DNA of 64,000 nt from Alphaproteobacteria bacterium (lineage in GTDB: Bacteria; Pseudomonadota; Alphaproteobacteria; Micropepsales; Micropepsaceae), in the NCBI GenBank assembly GCA_019247845.1, contig JAFBAL010000039.1:55166-119165 (forward strand). The letters are read 5' to 3'. The position numbers and the translations under genes were made by a program. This document shows, in pieces, positions 45,273 to 54,186 of this stretch. Under the pieces are notes generated by a model. It saw only the letters and a list, made by a program, of their open reading frames with translations, was not told the origin of the DNA and searched no databases. How positions within the stretch are numbered: the first letter of the stretch is position 1; every line of letters begins with the position of its first letter.

Positions 45273-47306
45273 CTATTTCGCGGACGAGAGCCCGATGCCC
45301 ACGATGCGCGGCGCGGCATAGTTCACCACCACGCCCGTCGTGCCGTCGAGCAGGTTCTGGATCTGCGCCGTGGAGCCGACGCGCGCGTTGAACAGGTTGT
45401 CGCCGTAGACATAGGCCGACAGCGTATCGGTGAACGCCCAGGAGACGCGTGCATCGACCGTCGTCGCCGCATCGAGCGCCAACGCCTGCGTGTTCAGGTC
45501 GTCGGAGAAGCGCAGGCTCTCGTAGCGCAGGTTGACGTCGAGGCTGAGCGGCTTGAACGGCGTGACCGTCACGCCGCCGGTCACCGTCCAACGCGGTGCC
45601 TGCGCCGGACGCAAGCCGGTGGACTGCACATGCGCGTCGACCGCATCGAAGGCTGCGTGGAGCGACGCCCAATCGTTCAACACGTAACCGGCATCGGCCT
45701 CGACGCCGAAAGCGTCGATGTTGCCGAGGTTCCGGCGCTGCTGCAGGTTGGTGCCGATCGTGACGTTGCCGATCGCGTCGTGCAGCTGGTTGTAGAAGAC
45801 GGTCGCCTGCCAGGTGAACGAGCCGGCATCGCTGCCGAGGCCGAGCTCGGCGCCGTAGAGTTCCTCGGGCACCAGCGCCGCATTGGCGAGCGTGGTGACC
45901 TGGCCGACGCGGAACGGACGATAGAGCTCGTTCAGGGACGGCGCGCGGAAACCTTCATAGGCCGCGCCGCGCAGATAGAGATCGTCGCCGACCTGATAGC
46001 GCACGCCCGCGCGCGCCGTCGGCAGGGTGCCGCTGCGGTTGGGGTAGACGGCCTGCTTGGTCACCTGGCCCGTGGCGGCGACGCTTTCGGTCAGATGGCC
46101 GTTCGCGGTCTCCCATTCGTCGACGCGCGCGCCGAAGGTGAAGAGCCACTTGTCGGGACGCGCCGCGCCCTCGACATACAAACCCGCGACCGAGCTGCGT
46201 CCGCCCGAGATGCGCCGCGACGCGAGGCCGGTCGAGAACAGCTCGCGCGATTCACCTTCGGCGAAGCGCGCGTCGATGCCGGTCTCCCAATTCAGCCAAG
46301 ACCATTGCCCGCGCAGCGCCGCGTTGCCACCCCATCCCGTCGCCGGCACCGCGTACTGGTTGTTGGTGACGGTGGTGCTGGCGCGGCCCGTGTTGATCGC
46401 GACCGAGGTATTGGTCAGCCCGACGTCGCGCATCCACACCTGCGCGCGCCAGCCGAGCGCGTCGCCCTTTTCGGGATGCGCCACCGTCAGGCTCGCGGTC
46501 GTGCCGTCGGTAGAAGATTCCGCGCCGACCAGCCCCGAATGGCGGTGCTCCTGATAGGCGCCGAGGCGGGCCGAGATCAGCGTGTCGCCCTCGGCAAAAG
46601 TCTGGATGCGCAGCGCCGCGTTGCGCGCATCGAGCGTCAAGGGATCGTCGGCCGGACCGCGTTGCGCGCGCGACACCGGAATGAAGCCGTCCGACGCCTC
46701 TTCCGAAGCGCTCGCAAAGAGGTCGAAGCGGTCGATGCTCACCCCGCCCGAGGCCGCGGCGCGGCGCTGTCCGCTCGAGCCGCCGGAGACGTCGGCCGCG
46801 ATCAGGCCGTCGCCCACAGCCTCGTCCAAAGCGATGACGCCGGTGAGCGCACCCGCGCCATAGGGCCCCGCGCCCGCGCCGCGCACGACCTGGCCCTTGC
46901 CGATCTCTTCCCCCGGCAGCGACGACCAGATCACCCAGTTGCCGAAGGGATCGTTCTGCGGCACGCCGTCGAGGGTGACGAGCGCCCTGCCCGCGCCCGA
47001 CGGCGCCAGCGAGCGCAAGGTCGCGCCCTGCACGGTGGGGTTGGCGGAGATCGAGCTGTCCCGGCGGAACAGCGACAGGCCGGGCACCTCCTTCAGCGCG
47101 GCATCGAGCTGGTGCGAAGCGCGCAACTGCTTGGGCGTGACGCGCACGAAGGAGAACGCTTCGTTGCCGACCGGATCGGGCGGGGCCGCGGTGACGACGA
47201 CGGTCTCGGGAACTTCCGCGGCGAGCGCAGCCGCAGGCATGGCCGCCAACAATGCCGCGCAGACTATTCGCCGAACCGTCACAATCGATATCCCCATATA
47301 GGACAA
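45273..47306 (-). CDS. TonB-dependent receptor, BtuB-like size
   Basis: This 677-residue outer-membrane importer has a signal peptide ending near ALAAE, a TonB box (ETVVVTAAP) and a plug with NPTVQGATLRSLAPSGAGR and LVTLDGVPQND. The C-terminal part shows the ring of aromatic strands expected of a 22-strand barrel. The last residues are VGIGLSSAK, lacking the final Phe/Trp normally recognised by the assembly machinery. An ATG three codons downstream is an alternative start. The substrate (cobalamin, siderophore, other) is not known. Confidence 0.9.
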   Translation of the reverse strand: MSYMGISIVTVRRIVCAALLAAMPAAALAAEVPETVVVTAAPPDPVGNEAFSFVRVTPKQLRASHQLDAALKEVPGLSLFRRDSSISANPTVQGATLRSLAPSGAGRALVTLDGVPQNDPFGNWVIWSSLPGEEIGKGQVVRGAGAGPYGAGALTGVIALDEAVGDGLIAADVSGGSSGQRRAAASGGVSIDRFDLFASASEEASDGFIPVSRAQRGPADDPLTLDARNAALRIQTFAEGDTLISARLGAYQEHRHSGLVGAESSTDGTTASLTVAHPEKGDALGWRAQVWMRDVGLTNTSVAINTGRASTTVTNNQYAVPATGWGGNAALRGQWSWLNWETGIDARFAEGESRELFSTGLASRRISGGRSSVAGLYVEGAARPDKWLFTFGARVDEWETANGHLTESVAATGQVTKQAVYPNRSGTLPTARAGVRYQVGDDLYLRGAAYEGFRAPSLNELYRPFRVGQVTTLANAALVPEELYGAELGLGSDAGSFTWQATVFYNQLHDAIGNVTIGTNLQQRRNLGNIDAFGVEADAGYVLNDWASLHAAFDAVDAHVQSTGLRPAQAPRWTVTGGVTVTPFKPLSLDVNLRYESLRFSDDLNTQALALDAATTVDARVSWAFTDTLSAYVYGDNLFNARVGSTAQIQNLLDGTTGVVVNYAAPRIVGIGLSSAK

Positions 47307-47412
47307 ACGCTACAGGCTTGGTGACCGGCGGTAAACCTCATACGCGAATTGACGCTTTCCTGCGGCGGCGAACAACCCTAGTTTGGGTGTCCAATCCCCT
47401 CGGAGGTGTTCC

Positions 47413-49101
47413 ATGCGTCGGTGGTTCCTTGGCGTCGCGGTCGGCGTCGCCGCGTTTCAGATCGCGGCCTATCCCCTGCCCGAAGACTCCACGGCGCAGA
47501 ACGGCGTCATGCAGCACAAGACCTCCCATGTCGGCCGCTACAAGGTGAACGGTCCGGCGCTGCCGCAGACCGGGCTGCACCCGAACTGGCAGCGCGGTCT
47601 TCAGCGCCGCTACACCGGGGCCGGCATCGACGCGACGCTCTATCACTACGACTCCTATCCGACCGGCTGGAACCAGGCCGAGACCGACCTGACGCCCGCG
47701 ACGGTGGGCAGCGCGAGCTTCGGCCAGATCACCACCCTGAACGTCGACGGCAACGTCTTCGCCCAGCCGCTGCTGGTGTCGGGCTTCACCATGCCCGACA
47801 ATTCGGTGCACGACGTGCTGATCGTCGCGACCGGGCACAACACGGTCTATGCCTACGACGCGCAGAACTATTCCATCCTGTGGAAGCGCAGCCTGGGCAC
47901 GCCGCAAGCGACGAACGACGTCGGCTGCGGCGACATCCAGCCGGAATACGGCATCTCGTCGACGCCGGTGATCGTGCGCACCGCGCAGAACCAGGCCGCG
48001 ATCTTCGTGGTGTCGGCGAGCGAGCCCGCGCATCTGTCGTTCCACACCAAGATCCACAAGCTCGACCTCGGTACCGGCAAGGACCTGGTCCGCGCCCGCG
48101 AGATCCGCCCCCAGGGCAAGCTCGCCACCGGCGGCAAGATCCATTTCGATCCGCAGAACCAGTGGAACCGCGCCAGCCTTCAGTACCACGACGGCTCGAT
48201 CTATATGGGCGTCGGCTCGCATTGCGACAACAACGCCGGCCAGATCTCGGGCTGGATGCTGCGCTACGACGAGAACCTGAACCTCACGAGCAAGTTCAAC
48301 ACCATCAAGGCGCAGGCGGGCTATGAGCTGTCGAGCATCTGGATGGCCGGCTATTCGCCCGCGATCGGGCCCGACGGCCGCGTCTATGCGATCACCGGCA
48401 ACGGCTATTACAGCGCGACCAAAGGACATCTCGGCTATGGCGAGAGCGTGCTGGGCTTCACGCCGGACCTGAAGATCGACAGCACCTTCACGCCGGCCGA
48501 ATGGCAGCAGCTCAACAACTCCGACGCCGATTTCGGCTCGGGCGGCGCGATGCTGATCCCCAAGGTCGACGGCCAGCAGGCGCCGGCTATGATCCTGGGC
48601 TCCGGCAAGTCCGGCATGGTGTACCTGCTCAACGCCGACAACATGGGCGGGCTCGAGGGCCATGGCGGCGCGGTGCTGCAGAAGGTGCAGCAGGGCGGGT
48701 GCTGGTGCGGCGCGGCCTACTACCGCAACTCGGCTGGCTTCGGCGTCGTCTTCTACCAGGGCAACAGCGACAACCTGCACGGCTATGTCGTGAACACGGG
48801 CGCGACGCCGTCGCTCTCCAACACGATCAACGGCAATGCGGGCGGCGGCTTCGGCGGCTCGTTCCCGGTCGTCTCGTCGAACGGCCAGACCGCGCATACG
48901 GGCGTGGTGTGGCTGATCCGCCGCGCCTCGACCGTGCAGATCGAGGCCTATAACGCCGAGACGCTCGGCACGCCGCTGTTCCGCTCCAATGCGGGCACCT
49001 GGTCCAACGGCAGCCGCGCCTATCTGTCGCCGCTGGTCGCCAACGGCCGCGTCTACGTGCCGGCGTACCAGACGGTGACGGTGTTCGGGCTGACGGATTA
49101 G
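47413..49101 (+). CDS. PQQ-type beta-propeller secreted protein
   Basis: GGAGGT directly precedes the ATG at 47413. The 562-residue product has a signal peptide (MRRWFLGVAVGVAAFQIAAYP) and blades with typical PQQ-repeat strands (VYAYDAQNYSILWKRSLGTP, VYAITGNGYYS, GRVYVPAYQTVTVFGL). It contains QGGCWCGAAYY, a Cys pair that might be disulfide-linked. There is no dehydrogenase-type PQQ/Ca site or cytochrome c domain, so it is more probably a binding scaffold than an enzyme. It precedes the DUF5829-like gene by 2 bases. Confidence 0.82.
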   Translation: MRRWFLGVAVGVAAFQIAAYPLPEDSTAQNGVMQHKTSHVGRYKVNGPALPQTGLHPNWQRGLQRRYTGAGIDATLYHYDSYPTGWNQAETDLTPATVGSASFGQITTLNVDGNVFAQPLLVSGFTMPDNSVHDVLIVATGHNTVYAYDAQNYSILWKRSLGTPQATNDVGCGDIQPEYGISSTPVIVRTAQNQAAIFVVSASEPAHLSFHTKIHKLDLGTGKDLVRAREIRPQGKLATGGKIHFDPQNQWNRASLQYHDGSIYMGVGSHCDNNAGQISGWMLRYDENLNLTSKFNTIKAQAGYELSSIWMAGYSPAIGPDGRVYAITGNGYYSATKGHLGYGESVLGFTPDLKIDSTFTPAEWQQLNNSDADFGSGGAMLIPKVDGQQAPAMILGSGKSGMVYLLNADNMGGLEGHGGAVLQKVQQGGCWCGAAYYRNSAGFGVVFYQGNSDNLHGYVVNTGATPSLSNTINGNAGGGFGGSFPVVSSNGQTAHTGVVWLIRRASTVQIEAYNAETLGTPLFRSNAGTWSNGSRAYLSPLVANGRVYVPAYQTVTVFGLTD

Positions 49102-49103
49102 CG

Positions 49104-50012
49104 ATGCGGCGGACACTCGCTCTCCTGTTTCTGCTGGGAGCGTGTGGAAGCGCGGTCGCTGCATCGCCGCAGCGGCCGCCCGTCGCCTTCTTCAATCACA
49201 GCTTCGCGGTGCTCGACGCGCAGACCGCGGACGCGATCGAGCATTCGGACTATCTCCCGAAGTTCGGCGTCTTCGCCGTGCGCACCACGACAGTGGATGG
49301 CGGCGAAACCTGGCGAGGCCGCTACCTTTCGGGCAAGCAGACCTATCTCGAGTTCTTCGGCCCCGACGATCTCAAAGGTCCGGGCAGCGGCCCAGGCGCC
49401 ACCGGGCTCGCGATCTCGCCGGACAAGGCCGGCGGCGTCGTCGCGATCACGCGCTCGCTCGTCCGCCAGGGCATCGCGCATCCAGACGCGGCACGGCGCA
49501 CCCGGCAATACGGAGCGGACAAGATCCCGTGGTTCGACTACGTGTCGACGCCCGACGATCCGAAATCGTTCTCGATCTGGGCGATGGAATACGTGCCGAG
49601 CTATTTCGAGGACAGCCGCACGGCCAAGGAACCGGCGGCCTATCCCGGCGACATCAGCCGCGAGCGCAACCAGTCCGACGACTACGCGCAGAAGCTGATG
49701 CGCGACGTCACCCTCGTCGAGATCGCCTGCCCCGTGGAGGACCTCAAGCAGGCACTGGCGATGTTCACCGCGGGCGGGCTCAGCATCCGCAAAGCCGAAG
49801 ACCGCGTCGAGGCGTCGGACGGCAGCACGACGATCATCCTCGATGCCGTGCCGCTCGATCAGGCGGGCTTGCGCCGGATCGTCTTCGATCTGAACGCGCC
49901 GGCGACAGAGGCGCATGTGGAGCGGATCGGCCGATCGAGCCTGGTCGTGGGACCGGGCGAGCATGCGGTGTGGACGTTTCCGGTAATTGCCGCTCCCACG
50001 CTCGGCCGCTGA
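49104..50012 (+). CDS. Secreted DUF5829-like protein
   Basis: This 302-residue protein starts 2 bases after the propeller gene stop. Its signal peptide is MRRTLALLFLLGACGSAVA (a lipobox-like GAC-G is present, so lipidation is possible). The mature N-terminus FFNHSFAVLDAQTADAIEHS and FGVFAVRTT...GRYLSGKQTYLEFF resemble the DUF5829 pattern, a glyoxalase-like beta fold. Four cysteine-free domains follow and no catalytic motif is recognised. The two genes are likely a functional pair in the envelope. Confidence 0.7.
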   Translation: MRRTLALLFLLGACGSAVAASPQRPPVAFFNHSFAVLDAQTADAIEHSDYLPKFGVFAVRTTTVDGGETWRGRYLSGKQTYLEFFGPDDLKGPGSGPGATGLAISPDKAGGVVAITRSLVRQGIAHPDAARRTRQYGADKIPWFDYVSTPDDPKSFSIWAMEYVPSYFEDSRTAKEPAAYPGDISRERNQSDDYAQKLMRDVTLVEIACPVEDLKQALAMFTAGGLSIRKAEDRVEASDGSTTIILDAVPLDQAGLRRIVFDLNAPATEAHVERIGRSSLVVGPGEHAVWTFPVIAAPTLGR

Positions 50013-50360
50013 TTATGGCATTCTCGCTCGTGAATTGAGATGATCGGCAATTCCTAGCGTAACCGACAGCTTATCGTTTTCGGACAGCGTTTTCGCCTTG
50101 GGTATGTAATCCAACAAGTCGCGAAGGTAATCATCAGATACGGTACAAGCGACCCGATGCTTCTTGGGAACAGACTTTCGAACTATCACCCGCGAAAGGG
50201 AGACATAACTCATAACTTCGGAAAGTCCCAAGCACTGAGCCTGCAGCGCGAAATCGAATGGGTAGCCTGTACTGCAAACGAAAAGATGCGATCCAATACG
50301 AGCATCGACGCAAAAGTGGTATTTGTAATTTCCGCCATCCAAACCGGGGATTGAGAACAT
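50013..50360 (-). CDS. Candidate toxin of the Panacea toxin-antitoxin pair
   Basis: This 115-residue soluble protein begins MFSIPGLDGGNYKYHFCVDA and contains HLFVCSTGYPFDFALQAQCL. That is a short beta-rich core followed by charged helices (DDYLRDLLDYIPKAKTLSEN). It lies 41 bases downstream of the DUF4065 antitoxin frame and is transcribed with it. I do not recognise a characterised toxin family. A toxin role is inferred from position and size, as Panacea antitoxins are often followed by diverse small toxins. The AT-richer base composition suggests transfer from another genome. Confidence 0.55.
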   Translation of the reverse strand: MFSIPGLDGGNYKYHFCVDARIGSHLFVCSTGYPFDFALQAQCLGLSEVMSYVSLSRVIVRKSVPKKHRVACTVSDDYLRDLLDYIPKAKTLSENDKLSVTLGIADHLNSRARMP

Positions 50361-50401
50361 CCTCAGTCCAAAATCCCAATAACCTTTCCAACTTCCAGCA
50401 T

Positions 50402-50973
50402 TTATTCGGCGTGATTTGACATATAGATCAAATCCTCGAGCTGCTTATCGCTCGCGCCCAACAGTTGGAACTTCATTTGTGCTCTTTTATGGACGCCACG
50501 CCGCTCCCAGGCCTCTCTGTAGGCGGGGTCCTCATGGGTCAACCGAAATACCTGATCGAAATCCAAAAACTGGATTGTGTCGCCGGCTTCTCTGAGCGTC
50601 TCCTTATCCGTCTCGGATAGCAGCCGCTGCTTCGACTGTCGTTTGACTCCGACGAACTTGTTGATCTGGGGCTTTTGGGCGTCCGGAACTGAAATCCAGG
50701 GCCGCTCTTCCCCGAATTCCTTCTTGAAGTCGAAATCTGGCTTCAAAATATCGTATGCAAAGGACGGAACCGGTCCATTCTCCATGCGAAATAAGTGTCG
50801 AACGTGATCGGCCGGCCATATTTCTGAAGGTGCGACCTGTCGGCAAGAAAGAGCGTCTTAACGACATCGTATTGCGAAAAGCCAACAAAGTTCTCAAGTA
50901 GAAACAAGATCGTCTCGACGACCTTCTGCTTGTCGACTTTGAACGTCGGAAACTCCGCTTTAGATTGCCTCAT
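50402..50973 (-). pseudogene. Panacea/SocA-like (DUF4065) antitoxin, apparently frameshifted
   Basis: The first frame, from an ATG at 50973, reads MRQSKAEFPTFKVDKQKVVE and VVKTLFLADRSHLQKYGRPI, then TFDTYFA, the expected Panacea N-terminus. The second frame, from 50785, resumes MENGPVPSFAYDILKPDF. In family members the A and M join (AMENGPVPS), but here TTCGCATGGAG lacks one base. Either the gene is inactivated by a 1-base deletion, there is a sequencing error, or slippage restores the frame. Panacea domains neutralise varied toxins by direct binding. Confidence 0.75.
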
Positions 50974-51058
50974 CTCCCGGCTTCCTTGAGAGGCTCAGAA
51001 TCCTCCCCAATTTGAGCCTATCCTAAATCTCAAACGCCCGAAGCAAGAGATGATATCT

Positions 51059-51073
51059 GTACTTGATTTGTTC
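51059..51073 (+). promoter_or_regulatory. Candidate LexA box (GTAC-N7-GTTC)
   Basis: GTAC at 51059-51062 and GTTC at 51070-51073 are seven bases apart, one mismatch from the GTTC-N7-GTTC LexA site used in several alphaproteobacteria. The box covers the -35 hexamer of the radical SAM gene promoter, which would allow SOS control. Confidence 0.5.
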
Positions 51074-51091
51074 TCTTTCCCGTCGTATATT
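51063..51091 (+). promoter_or_regulatory. Sigma-70-type promoter of the radical SAM gene
   Basis: TTGATT at 51063-51068 and TATATT at 51086-51091 are separated by the ideal 17 bases. Transcription would start at about 51098, so the message would begin at or one base before the ATG (51099), giving a leaderless mRNA. No Shine-Dalgarno sequence is present. Confidence 0.6.
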
Positions 51092-51098
51092 CCTATTT

Positions 51099-52271
51099 AT
51101 GACGACGGTCCTAGAACGCACTATCGATCCCGAGCGCGCCAGAGGGCGCGGTGCCCTGTCCAATGTCGTGGGGCGCTATGAGCGCCAGACGCGCGTGCTG
51201 GTCGACGACGGCTGGAGCATCGCTCCCGAACAGCGGCCCTCCCCCGCTCCGTCGGCCCACGCGCGTGCGACCGACGACGGCTGGGACGACGGCTGGCGCG
51301 ACGACGATCTGTCGCCGCCGCCGCTGCGCACCGAGGTGATCCGCGACGCGACGCGCACGATCATCGCGCGCAACCAGTCGCCCGACATCTCCTTCGACCG
51401 CTCGATCAATCCCTATCGCGGCTGCGAGCACGGCTGCATCTACTGCTTCGCGCGGCCCACCCATGCCTATCTCGGCATGTCGCCGGGCATCGATTTCGAG
51501 TCGCGTCTTTTCGCCAAGCCCAATGCCGCCGAGCTGCTGGCCAAGGAGCTGTCGGCGCCGGGCTACGTGCCGCGCACCATCGCGATGGGCACCAACACCG
51601 ATCCCTATCAGCCGATCGAAAAGAAGATGCGCATCACGCGCTCCATCCTCGAGGTGCTGCGCGAGTTCCGCCATCCGGTCGGCATCGTCACCAAATCGCC
51701 GCTCATCCTGCGCGACGTCGACATCCTTTCGGAGATGGCCGGGATGGGCCTCGCCAAGGCGGCGCTGTCCATCACCACGCTCGACCGCAAGCTCGCGCGC
51801 ATGATGGAGCCGCGCGCCGGCACGCCGAGCCGCCGGCTGCAGGCGATCAAAGGCTTGAGCGACGCCGGCATTCCGACCGCGGTGATGTTCGCGCCCGCCA
51901 TCCCCGCGCTCAACGACGGCGAGATGGAGGCGGTGCTGCGCGCGGCGACCGAGATGGGCGCGCGCTCGGCCGGCTACGTGCTGCTGCGCCTGCCGCTGGA
52001 GATCAAGGACCTGTTCCGCGAATGGCTCGAAGGCAACGTGCCCGACCGCGCCAAGCACGTGATGTCGCTGGTGCGTCAGATGCGCGGCGGCAAGGACTAC
52101 GACAGCCAGTGGTCGACGCGCATGCGCGGCACCGGTCCTTACGCCGAGATGCTCGCGCGGCGCTTCCACATGGCGGTGAAGCGCTTCGGGCTCAACCAGC
52201 CCCGCGCGCCGCTCGACGTCACCAAGTTCAAGCGCCCGCCGCGCCCGGGCGAGCAGCTGGCGCTGCTTTGA
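51099..52271 (+). CDS. PA0069-type radical SAM protein (spore photoproduct lyase-like)
   Basis: This 390-residue protein has the radical SAM cluster motif CEHGCIYC (CxxxCxxC) near residues 110-120, followed by FARPTHAYLG. MGTNTDPYQPIEKKMRITR and KSPLILRD are signatures of the PA0069/Rv2578c family, relatives of the spore photoproduct lyase that repair or act on DNA. The N-terminal 90 residues are acidic and of unknown role (DDGWDDGWRDDD). The start at 51099 fits the promoter; an upstream TTG was rejected. The probable LexA box suggests DNA-damage induction. Confidence 0.86.
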   Translation: MTTVLERTIDPERARGRGALSNVVGRYERQTRVLVDDGWSIAPEQRPSPAPSAHARATDDGWDDGWRDDDLSPPPLRTEVIRDATRTIIARNQSPDISFDRSINPYRGCEHGCIYCFARPTHAYLGMSPGIDFESRLFAKPNAAELLAKELSAPGYVPRTIAMGTNTDPYQPIEKKMRITRSILEVLREFRHPVGIVTKSPLILRDVDILSEMAGMGLAKAALSITTLDRKLARMMEPRAGTPSRRLQAIKGLSDAGIPTAVMFAPAIPALNDGEMEAVLRAATEMGARSAGYVLLRLPLEIKDLFREWLEGNVPDRAKHVMSLVRQMRGGKDYDSQWSTRMRGTGPYAEMLARRFHMAVKRFGLNQPRAPLDVTKFKRPPRPGEQLALL

Positions 52272-52291
52272 GGCGCTGATGGCCTCGTCTC

Positions 52292-52900
52292 ATGGCGCAG
52301 AAGAATCTGCCGCAAGCCATGCGGCCGAGCGGGAGGATGGGGAGCGTCTTCGGCTGGCTGATGGCCCGGCTGAACGGGCCCGCCTATCGCTGGAGCATCG
52401 ACCAGCTCAAGGCCGCGAACCCGAAGAGCCTGCTCGAGATCGGCTTCGGCACCGGCCACCTGCTCAAGCTCGCCTGCCGGACGCTGAATCTCGAGCGTGC
52501 GGCGGGCGTCGGTCCGTCCGAGCTGATGGTCGAGACGGCGACCAGGCGCCTCAAGCAATACCGCAAGAAGATCGCGCTCGACATCGCCCAAGGCGACGAC
52601 ACCGCCCTGCCCCGCGGTCCGTTCGACGCGATCGCGGCGTTGCACTCCTTCCAGTTCTGGGCCGATCCCGACGCGGCGCTCACGCGCGTGCGCGACCGCC
52701 TCGCGCCGGGCGGCCGGCTGGTGCCGGTGCTGCGCACGCATGGACGCAAGGCGCCGAAGTGGCTGCCCAACCCCTTGAGCCGTTCCGGCAACGAGATCGC
52801 CGCGGCCTGCGATGCGCTGGAGCGTGCCGGGCTCGCCGTCACCGGCATGCAGGGCATCGCGAAAGGCAGCCAGGGGATCGTGGCTACGCGCCGCGATTGA
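52292..52900 (+). CDS. SAM-dependent methyltransferase (class I)
   Basis: This 202-residue protein has the SAM motif SLLEIGFGTGHLLKLA near 46-61, an IAQGDDTALP motif II and an LAPGGRLVPV strand. It resembles UbiE/small-molecule methyltransferases in length and order of motifs. No distinctive substrate-binding motif is visible. It begins 20 bases after the radical SAM gene and may be co-transcribed, but the two have no obvious shared pathway. Its end overlaps the convergent membrane gene by 17 bases. Confidence 0.82.
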   Translation: MAQKNLPQAMRPSGRMGSVFGWLMARLNGPAYRWSIDQLKAANPKSLLEIGFGTGHLLKLACRTLNLERAAGVGPSELMVETATRRLKQYRKKIALDIAQGDDTALPRGPFDAIAALHSFQFWADPDAALTRVRDRLAPGGRLVPVLRTHGRKAPKWLPNPLSRSGNEIAAACDALERAGLAVTGMQGIAKGSQGIVATRRD

Positions 52901-53459
52901 ACGAGGCGACGAGCTGCGCGAAGGCCGTCAGCGCCGAGGCGAGCTGCAAGAGCGCGCAGGCGACCTGCACCCAGGGCGCGCGGAAGAAGATCTCCGGCAA
53001 CGCCGTCACGATCAGATAGGCCGGAACGACGAAAGACAGCACCGAGATCGTCATCAAGGTCGAGATATGCGCCGAATAGGCAAGCACCAGGAGCTCATAG
53101 ACGACGATCGCACCCAGATATTGGAAGCGGTGGCTCTGGTGAAAGGCCTTCAGGTCGATCGGCCCTTCGTCGTGGATGTAGGGCGTCACCAGCGCGCCCT
53201 GCAGGAAGACCGAGATGACCAGCCCGAGCGCCAGCGCCACGCCGACCAGGCTCGTCTGCGGCAGATGGCGGAAGGTGAAGGCATAGAGCCAGAACAGGAT
53301 CTGGTTGAAGAAGATCAGCACCGTCCACAGCGCATGCGGCCAGGAGAACACGACGCGCCGCCATTCCTGCGCCAGGCGCGCCACGCCGATCAGCAGGCTC
53401 GCGATCCCCAAGGACAGGATCAGCGACAGCAGCACCATCACGTGTTCGAAGATGGTCAC
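52884..53459 (-). CDS. Membrane protein of unknown function
   Basis: This 191-residue protein has about five to six hydrophobic helices (for example MVLLSLILSLGIASLLIGVA, LGLVISVFLQGALV and SVLSFVVPAYLIVTAL). It has no signal for secretion and no recognised motif. It lies at the inner membrane and converges on the methyltransferase gene by overlap. The function is unknown. Confidence 0.72.
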   Translation of the reverse strand: MTIFEHVMVLLSLILSLGIASLLIGVARLAQEWRRVVFSWPHALWTVLIFFNQILFWLYAFTFRHLPQTSLVGVALALGLVISVFLQGALVTPYIHDEGPIDLKAFHQSHRFQYLGAIVVYELLVLAYSAHISTLMTISVLSFVVPAYLIVTALPEIFFRAPWVQVACALLQLASALTAFAQLVASFNRGA

Positions 53460-53653
53460 GCGATTCCCTCCGCCTCCAGACTAGCGGAAACGCCGCCGCG
53501 CGGTCGGCGAAAACAGGCTCCCGCGCCGACGGAAATCCGATCCGGCCGCTCGCTCTCTTTCCCACGGCTTGGCAAAAAATTTCGCACCTTCCCGCATCCA
53601 AACCGCCCTTTGGCCGCATCCACCCTTTGAAACGGGCCGAAAGGGCTTGACGC

Positions 53654-53773
53654 ATGCCGGTTTTCCCAGGTTTCGACGCCATGCTTGTGCTTTGGGGCGC
53701 GGCCGTGCTGGCTTTCGCCTACGTCCGGCATTCCGGCGGGGCGGGGCTGGATGCCCTTAAGGGAGGGAAATGA
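53654..53773 (+). CDS. Possible 39-residue membrane peptide
   Basis: The ATG at 53654 is preceded by AAAGGG and opens MPVFPGFDAMLVLWGAAVLAFAYVRHSGG, a single hydrophobic helix with a short tail, ending one base before the start of the next gene (which has its own GGGAGGG inside this frame). The close packing supports translation, but there is no other evidence. It may be a small partner of the sigma-factor operon or a leader. Confidence 0.4.
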   Translation: MPVFPGFDAMLVLWGAAVLAFAYVRHSGGAGLDALKGGK

Positions 53774-53774
53774 C

Positions 53775-54167
53775 ATGCTCGAGTTCGTCGGCGGAATGAG
53801 TTCGCTGATCTTCTGGGGTGCGGTCGTGCTGATCGTCTTCGTGAGCAGCTTCTTCTCCTACCGCTCTCAGGCCAGCCGCCACCGCATGATCGAAACCCTC
53901 GCCGAAAAAGGACAATCCGTGCCGCCCGAAATGTACGCACGCCACGGCGACGACTACCGTTACCGCAGCCCGATCCAGTCCGGCATCTTCCTGATGTGCA
54001 TGGGGCTGGCGCTGGCGGTGTTCTTCTGGGCGATGACGGGCGGCGGCGCGCCGTTCGACGAGCACGGCCGCATGCCGAGCTGGCTGCCGGCGGTCGGCAT
54101 ATTCCCGTTCATGGTCGGGCTCGCGCGGCTGCTGGGCGGCATCTTCGACAGGCCGCGCGACAAGTGA
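53775..54167 (+). CDS. Small membrane protein (DUF6249-like), probable ECF-operon member
   Basis: This 130-residue protein has three hydrophobic helices (MSSLIFWGAVVLIVFVSSFF, GIFLMCMGLALAVFFWAM and LPAVGIFPFMVGLARLLGG) with an RHRMIETLAEKGQSVPPEMY cytoplasmic segment. Similar short proteins often precede ECF sigma genes in alphaproteobacteria. The name is a resemblance, not a firm family call. It is followed by the sigma factor after 19 bases. Confidence 0.65.
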   Translation: MLEFVGGMSSLIFWGAVVLIVFVSSFFSYRSQASRHRMIETLAEKGQSVPPEMYARHGDDYRYRSPIQSGIFLMCMGLALAVFFWAMTGGGAPFDEHGRMPSWLPAVGIFPFMVGLARLLGGIFDRPRDK

Positions 54168-54186
54168 GGCACCATGGTCCGTCGTC

